From Colwellia sp. BRX10-3 (lineage in GTDB: Bacteria; Pseudomonadota; Gammaproteobacteria; Enterobacterales; Alteromonadaceae), in NCBI RefSeq assembly GCF_014077505.1, contig NZ_JACGWA010000001.1:868001-932000 (forward strand): a DNA stretch of 64,000 bases. Direction: 5' to 3'. The notes below the pieces were generated by a model. That model was not told the origin of the DNA. It saw only the letters and a program-made list of their open reading frames with translations, and made no database searches. The position numbers and the translations under genes were made by a program. How positions within the stretch are numbered: position 1 is the stretch's first letter; each line of letters opens with the position of its first letter. Positions 37,046-45,763 of the stretch are shown here, piece by piece.

Positions 37046-37081
37046 TTTTTATTTATAATAGCTTGCTATTATAAATAAAAA
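37046..37081. repeat. Perfect 17-bp AT-rich palindrome
   Basis: Arms 37046-37062 and 37065-37081 are exact complements with a 2-nt centre. It starts with TTTTT and ends with AAAAA, so it could work as a terminator in both directions or extrude as a cruciform. It lies 108 bp upstream of the small unknown gene. Confidence 0.6.
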
Positions 37082-37092
37082 TAACTCTAACA

Positions 37093-37144
37093 AACGAAAT
37101 AATATCGTAATTAAGCAAATTCGCTTATCGACAGCTCAGCTAAT
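37093..37144. repeat. Dispersed repeat, copy 2
   Basis: Starts AACGAAATAATATCG and contains AAATTCGCTTATC; the partner is at 36231-36283. Same orientation. Confidence 0.45.
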
Positions 37145-37635
37145 TCATCTCTTATAGGGTTATCTGAACATATCAATTGTGTTCACTATAACCGTGCCAC
37201 AAATCAGTATAACCATTATACGTAAAAACATCATTGTACAGTGAATGAAAGTCAGTAAATAGCTTTTGAATGCCAATTATTTATGAAACACTGTATATAT
37301 TGCAAATATGATCTTGCTCTATGAGGTTTTTACTTAATAAATTCACTCGATTTAAATTAAATTTCTCTGCAAATTCAAATAATAACCTATGTTACTGCTG
37401 GTTCATTCTGTTTTATTTTCTTATTAAAATCAACCGCGTTTATTCCACTGTCAATTATGTTTAAATGACTAAGCAATGAGTTATTATCTAAGTTAATCCG
37501 GCGAAAGACGTTGTATAAGAAGATCATCAGGGTTAACGTATCGCTTAAAGTAGTTAATACTAATCGAACTAATTTATTACGTACTTATTGAAATTAATCA
37601 ATTGGTTATAACACAATCCGTTTTGGAATTATGCC

Positions 37636-38199
37636 TTGACCCTATTTGATATTGTGCTATTTTTTACCGTAGTTTTTATTGCCGTATCGCTGATATACAG
37701 CACCCTGCAATTGGGTATATCTCCTATGCCAAGTTCAAGTAAAGCTTATAATGCGATGCTAAAATTAGTCGATGAGACCGGCGCCGGCGCCATCATTGAC
37801 TTGGGTAGTGGTTGGGGAAACTTTGTTATTCCTATGGCAAAGTGCAAACCACAAAGACAAGTGATTGGCTATGAAATGTCTTTACTGCCGTGGCTTACTT
37901 CAATAATACTAAAAAAGTTATTGGGGTTAAAAAACTTAACCTTATATCGAAAAAATTTTTATAAGGTAAAACTGCCACCGGCATCAGTAATAGTGTGTTA
38001 TTTATATCCACAGGCTATGAACAAAATTCAAGAAAAATTGCTTATTGAGCAACCTGAAATCGAATTTATCATCAGTAATAATTTTGCTTTACCCTCATGG
38101 CAACCTAACAAAGTCATAAAGCTAGATGACTTCTACAAGTCACCTATTTATCTTTACAAAATAGTTGCTACCAACCAGGTTAACGTATTGAGCACTTAG
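37636..38199 (+). CDS. Membrane-anchored class I SAM methyltransferase-like protein
   Basis: 187 residues from a TTG start. One N-terminal membrane helix (about 3-25), then a Rossmann-type SAM-binding motif IIDLGSGWGNFVIPMA near residue 55 and GYEMSLLPWLTS as the acidic loop. It is short for a full methyltransferase, but VIVCYLYPQAMNKIQEKL gives a motif IV-like strand. Related small methyltransferases occur in marine gammaproteobacteria without assigned substrate. It is monocistronic. Confidence 0.65.
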   Translation: MTLFDIVLFFTVVFIAVSLIYSTLQLGISPMPSSSKAYNAMLKLVDETGAGAIIDLGSGWGNFVIPMAKCKPQRQVIGYEMSLLPWLTSIILKKLLGLKNLTLYRKNFYKVKLPPASVIVCYLYPQAMNKIQEKLLIEQPEIEFIISNNFALPSWQPNKVIKLDDFYKSPIYLYKIVATNQVNVLST

Positions 38200-38319
38200 T
38201 AAAAATCAGTCCTTTTTAAATGAGATAAAATGCTGATTTATTTTTAATAAATTAAAAGACTTAACATTCAAGCTGTTCTTTACCAAGCTTTATTGTGGTT
38301 AGTAATTTATATATAAATT

Positions 38320-39237
38320 TTATTCAGCTTTTTTAGCGCTTTTATTTTTAGCCCGTTTCTTCTTAGTTAAGGTCTTTTTTACCTTAGATTTCACTGCTTT
38401 TTTTGCTGTTTGCTTCGGTATTACTTGAACCTGGCATTGTGGGCAAAATACTGAACTGCGGTTAGACTGACGAATTTCTTCTAGTATCGTCTGACAGCCG
38501 TCACATTTTTCGCCTGCACGTCCGTAAACAAAAAGCTTTTGAGCAAAATAACCTGGCTTGCCGTCTGCTTGAGTAAAGTCTTTTAAGGTTGTACCGCCTT
38601 GTTCGATTGCTGCTGCTAATACTTGCTTAATAATATCGGTTAGCTCATTAAATTTTTCTTCGCTAATACTGTTCACTAAGGTTGCAGGATGAATACTAGC
38701 AATAAATAACGCTTCGTTAGCATAAATATTACCTACGCCTACCACGACATGATTATCCATTAAGAAGGTTTTAACTGGTACTTTGCGGTTACCGGCTTTG
38801 GCAAATAAATGTCCGTAAGTAAAGTCTTGTGTTAGTGGCTCTGGGCCTAATTTTGTTAATAAACCTTGTAGGTCATGATGTTCAGGAAACCATAATACCG
38901 CACCAAAACGGCGAGGATCATTCAATCGCAACATTTTGTCATTATCGAATAGCATTTCAAAATGATCATGTTTGACCGCTGGTATGTGTTCCTCAAGAAT
39001 ACGTACTGAGCCTGACATGCCTAAATGTAATAACAAAGTGCCACTGGAAAACCTTAACAATAAATATTTCGAACGACGTTCTATTTTTTCTACGGTTTGA
39101 CCAACAACACTATGCACTTCATCAGGGATCGGCCAACGTAATTTGGCATTGCGCACCACCACATTAGTCACTTTTTGCCCGACAATATGAGGCGTAATAC
39201 CTAAACGGCAAACTTCTACTTCTGGTAACTCAGGCAA
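38320..39237 (-). CDS. mutM: Formamidopyrimidine-DNA glycosylase with lysine-rich C-terminal tail
   Basis: 305 residues against the usual 270. It excises 8-oxoguanine and formamidopyrimidines and nicks the abasic site. The N-terminal MPELPEVE holds the catalytic Pro and Glu. MDNHVVVGVGNIYANEALF is the H2TH region and CDGCQTILEEIRQSNRSSVFCPQC the zinc finger. After the zinc finger lies an extra tail of about 30 residues with around half Lys (TAKKAVKSKVKKTLTKKKRA). The ATP-grasp gene lies 1 bp upstream, so the two are co-transcribed. Confidence 0.95.
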   Translation of the reverse strand: MPELPEVEVCRLGITPHIVGQKVTNVVVRNAKLRWPIPDEVHSVVGQTVEKIERRSKYLLLRFSSGTLLLHLGMSGSVRILEEHIPAVKHDHFEMLFDNDKMLRLNDPRRFGAVLWFPEHHDLQGLLTKLGPEPLTQDFTYGHLFAKAGNRKVPVKTFLMDNHVVVGVGNIYANEALFIASIHPATLVNSISEEKFNELTDIIKQVLAAAIEQGGTTLKDFTQADGKPGYFAQKLFVYGRAGEKCDGCQTILEEIRQSNRSSVFCPQCQVQVIPKQTAKKAVKSKVKKTLTKKKRAKNKSAKKAE

Positions 39238-39238
39238 G

Positions 39239-40135
39239 TTAAACGCTTCCTTCTGGTAACTTAGCGGTCATACGGGCAACAAAAGCCTTGGCAAATCGCT
39301 GCGGTGAGGCTTGGTCCATATTAAAATAAAGTGATGGCTCGATTAATTCAGCCTCCATCAAAGCAAAAGTGTCTTGATAACGAACAAAATCAACTCGCGC
39401 GTAAAGTAATTCACCATGAAGTTTACTTATAGCTTGCATCGTGTTGTTTGATGCCACCAATAATGAAGGCTCAGGCGTGACCGATAATAAGCCACCGCCA
39501 TGCTCTTCTTGAACTCTAAAATCACCTTGAGCCGGTGTTTTTAGAATCGTGTGACTGTACTCGCCATTGAAGTAAAATAAAGAGAATTCACCCTCTTGGC
39601 AAATAGCCGCCATAAAAGGTTGCACCATCAATTCTCGACTAGCAAACGCTTGACTTAAATCAGCAATTTTATCTTGATAATTATCTTTTGTTAGCCAAAA
39701 AGTATTGTCGGCATTGGCACTTACTCGCGGCTTTAAGACGATTTGCTGGGTAGCAAAATGGCTAAAATATCCTGCCATATTGTTAGCATCAAACGTTTCA
39801 GGCCATAAAGTGGGTACAATAGTCACTTTGTCTGCGGCTAAACTTTGTAAGTAGCTTTTATTAATATTCCACTCAACCACATTCAAGCTGTTTTCTAGCC
39901 GTGCTGTTGATTTTTCAATCTCAGTCAATACCTTAAGAAAGCTGTCCATATCGTCTTGGTAATCCCATGGACTGCGAATAATAACCGCTTCATAGTCAGA
40001 CCAATTTATGTTGGCACAGCGCCATGAAACTAATTCAGTTTGCCAGCCTAAAGCAAGCATGGGTTCATCAATCAAACAGTCGTAAGCTTCGAAATCAGCC
40101 AAACTGTCCATGGTTAAAATTGCACATTTTCTCAT
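39239..40135 (-). CDS. ATP-grasp domain protein (RimK/glutathione-synthetase-like)
   Basis: 298 residues. RSPWDYQDDM and the central VLKPRVSANADNTFWL, with the ATP-binding Lys, then EGEFSLFYFNGEYSHTILK and VDFVRYQDTFALMEAELIEPSLYF (metal-binding Glu and Asn-type region) match the ATP-grasp fold. Such enzymes form amide bonds between a carboxylate and an amine. The partner substrates are unknown. It overlaps no gene, but lies 1 bp before mutM. Confidence 0.78.
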   Translation of the reverse strand: MRKCAILTMDSLADFEAYDCLIDEPMLALGWQTELVSWRCANINWSDYEAVIIRSPWDYQDDMDSFLKVLTEIEKSTARLENSLNVVEWNINKSYLQSLAADKVTIVPTLWPETFDANNMAGYFSHFATQQIVLKPRVSANADNTFWLTKDNYQDKIADLSQAFASRELMVQPFMAAICQEGEFSLFYFNGEYSHTILKTPAQGDFRVQEEHGGGLLSVTPEPSLLVASNNTMQAISKLHGELLYARVDFVRYQDTFALMEAELIEPSLYFNMDQASPQRFAKAFVARMTAKLPEGSV

Positions 40136-40192
40136 AAAATTTTCTGCCTTTACTTCAGTGGATAAGATTAAGGTGAATAAAACTAAGGCTAT

Positions 40193-40684
40193 TTAATTAC
40201 TAAATATTTCTTGAGGAAATAATTGCCCATACATAGCTAACGGCATAACAAGCCACTGTTGTGATGTTTGATTAAAAATTAATAATTGCTGTTCTGTGGC
40301 ATAAAAACTTAGCTGTAATGGCTGTGCCTCTCCTGCAATATCTAGCTTTACTTCAAGCGAAAATTGACGATCAACTTCCGGTGTTTGCGCCATAGCCTCG
40401 CCACTACTTTGCTGCCACGACATCATCATTTGAGCTAAAGCTTGGTCAGAAATACTGGCGGGTGCTGCACGCCATGTTCGGCCTATTCGCTCAATAGTTA
40501 CAACATTATTAATGTTCAGGGTTAAAATAACCTTTTGTGCACCAACTAAGGCAATCTCTTGCTCATTATTTGTATTTTCATCTGGAGAGAAAATTTTTTT
40601 ATTGGTCATATTAATCATTAGAATAAAACCCATAACTGCAAAAATAATGACATTATTCCAACCAGTTTTTGATAATTTAACCAT
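40193..40684 (-). CDS. Membrane-anchored protein of unknown function
   Basis: 163 residues. A single N-terminal membrane helix (about 12-27) is followed by a polar linker and a beta-rich periplasmic domain (KVILTLNINNVVTIERIGRTWRA). No family recognised. It lies 57 bp upstream of the ATP-grasp gene and may belong to the mutM transcript. Confidence 0.6.
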   Translation of the reverse strand: MVKLSKTGWNNVIIFAVMGFILMINMTNKKIFSPDENTNNEQEIALVGAQKVILTLNINNVVTIERIGRTWRAAPASISDQALAQMMMSWQQSSGEAMAQTPEVDRQFSLEVKLDIAGEAQPLQLSFYATEQQLLIFNQTSQQWLVMPLAMYGQLFPQEIFSN

Positions 40685-40824
40685 AGTATATTCCTAATCT
40701 TGCAGTTATCTTAATGATACGAAAAAATTGAGCTTATTAAAATTGAGCTTATTAATACATAGCTTTACACTAATAACAAATAATAGTGTATCCAATAACC
40801 GCTCTCCAAAATCAAGGCTTTCAT

Positions 40825-42567
40825 ATGAAACTAAAACAATTAAGTATTGGTGTATTAATGCTCAGTGGCTTATTCAGCACAACCAGCACGTTTGCCAACC
40901 CAGCAAGTGAGCAATTTCAACAGTTGCTCGATGACCATTGGCAAAGGGCAAATAAAGAACAAATTTTCTTTAGGAAAGACCCTGACGCATTTCGTATGAA
41001 TGGTAAGTTACCTGAAATGTCAGCGAATGGCCGTGATCGTCGGTCAAAGTACAACAACGATTTGCTAACGCGCATTGAAAATATCGATATTAATAAGCTG
41101 TCTGCGACCGATCAAGTGACCTACCGTTTATTTAAATATGAGCGCGAAGCGGAAGCAAAAAGTTATCAATTTCAAGATCACCTTTATCCACTAACCTATT
41201 ATTCAGGCTTTCACAGTTACTTTGCTGGCGCGCCGGCCAATATGTCGTTTTTAACTGAACAAGACTACCGTAACTATTTAATCAGCCTTGCTGATTATCC
41301 ACGTTACAATCAAGAACATATTGTCGACCTAAAACAAGCTATCGCTGTTGGCCATACACATTATTGTGAGAGCTTTAAAGCTTACGAAAAATCAATCAGT
41401 AAGCATTTAGTGTCGAATGTCGAAGACAGCGTTTTTTATGCTCCAATGCTCAATATGCCAAAAAGTATTTTACCAACACAACAAGCCCAATATCGCCAAC
41501 AAGTCAAAGTGCTGATCAAAGAGTCTGTTTTACCCGAATACCAAGCCTTTTATGACTTTTTTACCAAAGAATACATGACTAACTGTCGAACTACTGCTGG
41601 CATTAGTAGTGTTGAGGGCGGAGACGATTACTACCAATACTTAATCGAGTATTACACCACCACAACTTTATCGGCTGATGAAGTTCATCAAACGGGTCTA
41701 GATGAAGTCAGCCGTATTCGACAAGAAATGCAGCAAATTATTACCGCGGTGGGTTTTAAAGGCGAATTTAAAAATTTTATCGAGTTTTTACGCACCGATG
41801 AACAATTTTACACCGACAGCGCGATGGATATGCTGGAGAAAGCCAGTTATATCACCCGTAAAATGGCAGCACAATTGCCTAAGTGGTTTTCAGTATTACC
41901 CCGTTCAACTTTTGATATTAAATCAAGCCCGAATGGCGGAGCCTACTATGTTGCCTCAGATGGCAGCGGCACCACATCAGGAACTTACTTTTTGGAAACT
42001 AGAAATTTAGACAGCCAACCTTTATACACTTTAGAGGCATTAACTTTTCATGAGGCTGAACCCGGTCATCATTTCCAAAGTGCTATTGCGCAAGAAATTG
42101 ATATGGCAGAGTTTCGTAAAACTTTATACCACGCTGCCTATGGTGAGGGTTGGGGACTATATTCTGAGCGTTTAGGCAAAGAAATGGGCTTTTACCAAAA
42201 TCCATACAGTGACTTTGGTCGTTTAACCTATGAAGCATGGCGTGCTTGTCGCTTAGTGGTCGATACAGGCATTCATGCCAAAGGTTGGACTCGTCAGCAA
42301 GCAATTGATTATTTAGCCGAGAATACCGCCCTAAGCCTAGCTGATGTTGTTGGCCAAATTGACCGATACATTAGCTGGCCAGCACAGGCGTTATCGTACA
42401 AAATTGGTGAGATTAAAATTCGCCAACTACGCGCTAAAGCTGAAAAGGCACTAGGTAATAAGTTTGACGTAAGAGCTTTTCATGATCAAATGCTGAAAAA
42501 TGGTAGCTTACCCATGGCATTGCTTGAAGAATTAACCTTAGCTTGGATTAAACAACAGCAAACATAA
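40825..42567 (+). CDS. DUF885 family exported peptidase-like protein
   Basis: 580 residues from the ATG at 40825 with a signal peptide (MKLKQLSIGVLMLSGLFSTTSTFA); the longer frame begins at 40786. The conserved FHEAEPGHHFQSA is the DUF885 metal motif (HExxPGHH), and RTSGTYFLETRN-like and EGWGLYSERLGKEMGFY segments complete the helical metalloprotease fold. Members appear to be zinc carboxypeptidases or related hydrolases; the substrate is unknown. It is monocistronic with a strong terminator. Confidence 0.85.
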   Translation: MKLKQLSIGVLMLSGLFSTTSTFANPASEQFQQLLDDHWQRANKEQIFFRKDPDAFRMNGKLPEMSANGRDRRSKYNNDLLTRIENIDINKLSATDQVTYRLFKYEREAEAKSYQFQDHLYPLTYYSGFHSYFAGAPANMSFLTEQDYRNYLISLADYPRYNQEHIVDLKQAIAVGHTHYCESFKAYEKSISKHLVSNVEDSVFYAPMLNMPKSILPTQQAQYRQQVKVLIKESVLPEYQAFYDFFTKEYMTNCRTTAGISSVEGGDDYYQYLIEYYTTTTLSADEVHQTGLDEVSRIRQEMQQIITAVGFKGEFKNFIEFLRTDEQFYTDSAMDMLEKASYITRKMAAQLPKWFSVLPRSTFDIKSSPNGGAYYVASDGSGTTSGTYFLETRNLDSQPLYTLEALTFHEAEPGHHFQSAIAQEIDMAEFRKTLYHAAYGEGWGLYSERLGKEMGFYQNPYSDFGRLTYEAWRACRLVVDTGIHAKGWTRQQAIDYLAENTALSLADVVGQIDRYISWPAQALSYKIGEIKIRQLRAKAEKALGNKFDVRAFHDQMLKNGSLPMALLEELTLAWIKQQQT

Positions 42568-42600
42568 TAACTATGGCATTTGTACAATAGTTTAAAAACA

Positions 42601-42635
42601 AAAGGAGAAACCACATTAAGCGGTTTCTCCTTTTT
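42601..42635 (+). terminator. Terminator of the DUF885 gene
   Basis: AAAGGAGAAACC (42601-42612) pairs with GGTTTCTCCTTT (42622-42633), a 12-bp stem with a 9-nt loop and trailing T's to 42635. Confidence 0.9.
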
Positions 42636-42841
42636 ATTTGGCTTGCTTTTTACCTGACTAAATAAAAATGATGGTCTAAAGCTAAACCTACTAAAGTAAA
42701 GAATAAAAGATCATCAAGAAAGTAGATTGTGCGCGCTTGTCTTTGTAGGTCGACATTTATACCGACAAGTCAGGATAACTCAGTAGGTTTACTTACGGTA
42801 GCCATTAAGCCGCATTAATTGTGTACTTTTCTTTAGGCAAT
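42636..42841. other. Gap before rpmG
   Basis: About 200 bp; together with the two flanking terminators it makes the whole gene-free stretch from 42568 to 42885. Nothing recognised. Confidence 0.4.
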
Positions 42842-42842
42842 A

Positions 42843-42868
42843 AAAAACCCGGTATAAACCGGGTTTTT
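42843..42868 (-). terminator. Terminator of rpmB-rpmG
   Basis: AAAAACCCGGT (42843-42853) pairs with ACCGGGTTTTT (42858-42868), an 11-bp stem with a 4-nt loop and T-run on both strands. It lies 17 bp after the rpmG stop. Confidence 0.9.
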
Positions 42869-42885
42869 AAATAAGCGGCTATCAA

Positions 42886-43041
42886 TTACTTGATTTTAGC
42901 TTCTTTGTACATAACATGCTGACGAATGCGAGGATCAAACTTTTTGATCTCCATTTTTTCAGGCATAGTTTTCTTGTTCTTGTCTGTAGTGTAAAAATGG
43001 CCAGTGCCAGCACTAGAAACTAAACGAATTTTATCGCGCAT
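42886..43041 (-). CDS. rpmG: 50S ribosomal protein L33
   Basis: 51 residues, found by translating the gap: starts [20 protein letters not shown] and ends [13 protein letters not shown]. coli L33 is 55 residues. This form lacks the paired Cys of zinc-binding L33 variants. It lies 9 bp after rpmB, and the two are co-transcribed in most bacteria of this group. Confidence 0.95.
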   Translation of the reverse strand: MRDKIRLVSSAGTGHFYTTDKNKKTMPEKMEIKKFDPRIRQHVMYKEAKIK

Positions 43042-43050
43042 TGCAATTCC

Positions 43051-43287
43051 TTAAACTTTTTCGCCACGGGCACGGATATCAGTTAAAACTGCATCAATAC
43101 CTTTTTTATCGATAATACGCATTCCTTTCGGAGTTAAACGTAATTTAACGAAACTATTTTCACTCTCAACCCAAAAACGGTGAGTTTGAAGGTTAGGTAA
43201 AAAACGACGACGAGTCGCGTTTCTTGCGTGCGAACGGTTGTTTCCAACCATTGGCTTTTTGCCTGTTACTTGGCAAACTTTAGACAT
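43051..43287 (-). CDS. rpmB: 50S ribosomal protein L28
   Basis: 78 residues, the E. coli length. [41 protein letters not shown] is diagnostic. The zinc-less form has a single Cys. First gene of rpmB-rpmG. Confidence 0.97.
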   Translation of the reverse strand: MSKVCQVTGKKPMVGNNRSHARNATRRRFLPNLQTHRFWVESENSFVKLRLTPKGMRIIDKKGIDAVLTDIRARGEKV

Positions 43288-43483
43288 AATGAGTACTCCA
43301 AAATTAATTTCAGGTCGAGCTGTATTTCCCCAAGACCGTCGCCTCGGGATCCTGAAAAAGGTGGCATATTATAGTGAAAGTGAAAAATGAATTCCAGTAT
43401 TAATCACCTTTAAAGTGAATAGTTTTGAAAATGATGGTAATTCAATGGCTTAACTGGATAAATTGACATAAATGTAGCGTTTC

Positions 43484-43522
43484 ATGCGGTATTATTATCC
43501 TAGTCGAATAATAATGCCGCAT
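43484..43522 (-). terminator. Hairpin between the RHH gene and rpmB
   Basis: ATGCGGTATTATTA (43484-43497) pairs with 43509-43522, 14 bp with one wobble. It begins 3 bp past the RHH-protein stop on the minus strand. The T-run lies on the plus-strand side (GCATTTTTAG), so the direction is uncertain. Confidence 0.45.
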
Positions 43523-43524
43523 TT

Positions 43525-43911
43525 TTAGCCTATTTTAGAGTCTAATAATTTTCTTAATTTTTCTTTTTGATCTTTATTACACAATTCATCGATTAAAATG
43601 CGAATAATATGTGACTTGGCTAATTTAGTATCAAGCGCCAATTCTTGCAATTGTTCTATTGCTGCTTCGCTCAAAGTAAATGTGGCAGGACGAAAACGAC
43701 GCCCGCCATCAGGGGTACTTTGTGCTTTTCGAGCAACGTGTTCCTTAGCAGCTAAAACAGCTTGCTGTAATGTCAACTCATCATGTTCTCGGCTAACTAT
43801 TTTTGGTTGACCTTGAGCATAATTTTCAGCGTCGGCAATAAATTCATCAACTGTGAACTGTTTCTTTTTCTTGGGACCATCCTTGGATTTTTTTAAATCA
43901 CTTAAACTCAT
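43525..43911 (-). CDS. Ribbon-helix-helix-like partner of a ParA-type ATPase
   Basis: 128 residues. The N-terminus is very basic (KKSKDGPKKKKQFTVDEFI). The C-terminal RFRPATFTLSEAAIEQLQELALDTKLAKSHIIRILIDELC reads as a ribbon-helix-helix DNA-binding unit. Its start lies 14 bp inside the ParA gene. In plasmid systems a ParA plus an RHH centromere-binding protein segregate DNA. This copy is chromosomal and downstream of radC, so another cargo is likely. Confidence 0.6.
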   Translation of the reverse strand: MSLSDLKKSKDGPKKKKQFTVDEFIADAENYAQGQPKIVSREHDELTLQQAVLAAKEHVARKAQSTPDGGRRFRPATFTLSEAAIEQLQELALDTKLAKSHIIRILIDELCNKDQKEKLRKLLDSKIG

Positions 43912-44575
43912 GGGAATTGTCCGGTTTCATCGCTAATAGCTCTTCAGCTATTGCGATCATTTCTACCGCCGCTTTACTATCAGGTTCAATTTCCAGTACT
44001 GATGAACCCAGTTCTTCACTGTCATCATAAATATTGCGACTATAAGTTACGGCATTTAAAACATTAATGCCGAATGAGCTACAAACTTCTTTGGCTTCTA
44101 AAATGCGACCTGCTTGATTGGGTAGCGAAGGACATTGAGTAATAACAAATGACGCTAACATTTTAGGATTGACCATTTTACAGGTGCTGAGCATGTCTTC
44201 CATATGCGGTACAGTTTTTAAGTCACGACGCTTTGGTCTTAATGGAATAACAACATGATCTGCCACTGACATCGCCGCTCGTAGGGCTAAATTATCTTGG
44301 CCACCACAATCGACAACAACATAATCGTAATGTTGATTAAGACTTAATAAGTCGTTGCGTATTTTTCCATACAACTGAATACAGTTGATTGCAGGTAGCG
44401 ATGGATCAGAATTTCTTGCTTGTATCCAGTCAGACGTCGTACGCTGTGGATCACAATCAACCATCAATACAATAGCTTTTTTCTCGCGGGCAAAATACAC
44501 AGCTAAATTCTGTGCTAGGCAGCTTTTACCGCTACCGCCTTTTTCCCCACCTACTAAAATCATCATTTTGGACAT
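43898..44575 (-). CDS. ParA/MinD-family ATPase
   Basis: 225 residues. The deviant Walker A motif GGEKGGSGKS is at residues 8-17, with the signature Lys before GGSGKS. Walker A-prime VDCDPQRTTSDW and Walker B DYVVVDCGGQDN follow. IPLRPKRRDLKTVPHMEDML is typical of plasmid-type short ParA proteins without a DNA-binding domain. A Shine-Dalgarno AAGGAA precedes the ATG. It overlaps the RHH gene by 14 bp and lies 62 bp after the PilZ gene. Confidence 0.85.
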   Translation of the reverse strand: MSKMMILVGGEKGGSGKSCLAQNLAVYFAREKKAIVLMVDCDPQRTTSDWIQARNSDPSLPAINCIQLYGKIRNDLLSLNQHYDYVVVDCGGQDNLALRAAMSVADHVVIPLRPKRRDLKTVPHMEDMLSTCKMVNPKMLASFVITQCPSLPNQAGRILEAKEVCSSFGINVLNAVTYSRNIYDDSEELGSSVLEIEPDSKAAVEMIAIAEELLAMKPDNSHEFK

Positions 44576-44637
44576 TCCTTTTTTACTACTTAAAATACAA
44601 CAACCACTTTATTATAGTTCAATAATTAAGGGTTAAC

Positions 44638-44961
44638 TTAAGCAAGATCCGTCAGTTGCATCGCAACTTTAAACCAGCCATTGTCTTGTTTGATACAACG
44701 TATCACTTTACCAAACAGTTTTTGGCTATTTTGATTCGCTGCTTTAAATATAATAGTTACTTGAGTATTTGCTGGGATTTCGCAATCACATTCAACCTTC
44801 AAACCCCCACGTGAGAAATCTAAACAAACGATTTTCTTACATTTCTCTTGGCCATTATCATCAGTCCAAACAATATCAATTAACTCTTTTTCCATGTCTA
44901 AACGAAAAGATCGTCGACGTTCGTTTTCTTCGCTATCTATTATTGTGTCAATATCGCTCAT
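44638..44961 (-). CDS. PilZ-domain protein (c-di-GMP binding)
   Basis: 107 residues. RRSFR near residues 16-20 (RxxxR-type) and CLDFSRGGLKVECD (D/NxSxxG) are the two c-di-GMP-contacting motifs. FKVAMQLTDL closes the barrel. It presumably binds c-di-GMP as a single-domain receptor. It sits between radC and parA on one likely transcript, which would link that module to c-di-GMP. Confidence 0.85.
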   Translation of the reverse strand: MSDIDTIIDSEENERRRSFRLDMEKELIDIVWTDDNGQEKCKKIVCLDFSRGGLKVECDCEIPANTQVTIIFKAANQNSQKLFGKVIRCIKQDNGWFKVAMQLTDLA

Positions 44962-45001
44962 AGAGACTCCTTATTCACAGCACTTAAGCTTATATCATTT
45001 A

Positions 45002-45679
45002 TTATTCATTAATTCGACCATGTTCAGCATACGAATAACATTGGCAACCCGCAACTATTATATGATCAAGTACTTTTATATCAATTAAAGCCAGTGCTTG
45101 CTCTAAGCGACTCGTAATTTGATTATCAGCAATACTGGGCTCTGCTATGCCAGAAGGATGATTATGCGCCAGAATAACAGCACCCGCTTGATATTTTATG
45201 GCCAACTCAACAACAATACGCGGATACACAGCTGCAGCATTGATGGTGCCTTGAAATAACCGTTCAAACTTTATCACTTGATGCTGAGTATTTAAAAACA
45301 GTACGGCAAATATTTCTCGAGTTTCATTTCGCAGCTCAGCTTTTAAAAAGTTTTGCGTACTAAGTGAAGACGTTAACGCTAACCCGGTCTGCATTTGCTC
45401 CGCTAAATAGCGTTTAGACATTTCTAAACACGCTTGCAACTGCACATATTTTGCCACCCCTAAGCCATGATACTGACAAAAGTCATCTAATTCAGCTTGA
45501 TATATTTTAGCAATACTACCAAAACTTTTTAATAAATTTCGAGCAAGGTCAACCACATGGCAACCTTTGACGCCTGTACGTAAGAAAATTGCCAGTAATT
45601 CAGCATCGCTTAAGCTTTTTGCGCCGTGTTGCAATAACTTCTCTCTTGGTTTTTCACTGTCTGGCCAGTCTTTTAACAT
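45002..45679 (-). CDS. radC: RadC-family (JAB/MPN) protein
   Basis: 225 residues from the ATG at 45679, preferred because AAGGA lies 9 nt upstream and because family proteins begin at DWPDSEKPREKLLQHGAKSLSDAELLAI; the frame extends to 45739. The metal motif AVILAHNHPSGIAEPSIADNQIT (HxHPSG) is intact. The former role in DNA repair is disputed; the biochemical function is unknown. It is divergent from coaBC and heads a radC-PilZ-ParA-RHH run. Confidence 0.95.
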   Translation of the reverse strand: MLKDWPDSEKPREKLLQHGAKSLSDAELLAIFLRTGVKGCHVVDLARNLLKSFGSIAKIYQAELDDFCQYHGLGVAKYVQLQACLEMSKRYLAEQMQTGLALTSSLSTQNFLKAELRNETREIFAVLFLNTQHQVIKFERLFQGTINAAAVYPRIVVELAIKYQAGAVILAHNHPSGIAEPSIADNQITSRLEQALALIDIKVLDHIIVAGCQCYSYAEHGRINE

Positions 45680-45763
45680 AAGTGCATCCTTGCAAAGTGA
45701 TTTTAAAAAAAGTGGGAATAATGCTATCTTATTGCCCATTGTGGTTATTAAGATTAGCAGTTT

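Larger units (their letters stand above)
36939..37635. other. Long AT-rich gap with palindrome, dispersed repeat and a possible gene scrap
   Basis: Contains the 36-bp palindrome at 37046-37081 and repeat copy 2 at 37093-37144. On the minus strand at 37387-37584 a 65-codon open frame reads like a membrane-protein tail (LTLMIFLYNVFRRINLDNN), but has no good start. Confidence 0.4.

Noticed and set aside
37387-37584. 65-codon minus-strand open frame resembling a membrane protein tail
   Set aside because: No start codon with a Shine-Dalgarno sequence and no recognised family; could be a scrap, so noted only in the gap entry.
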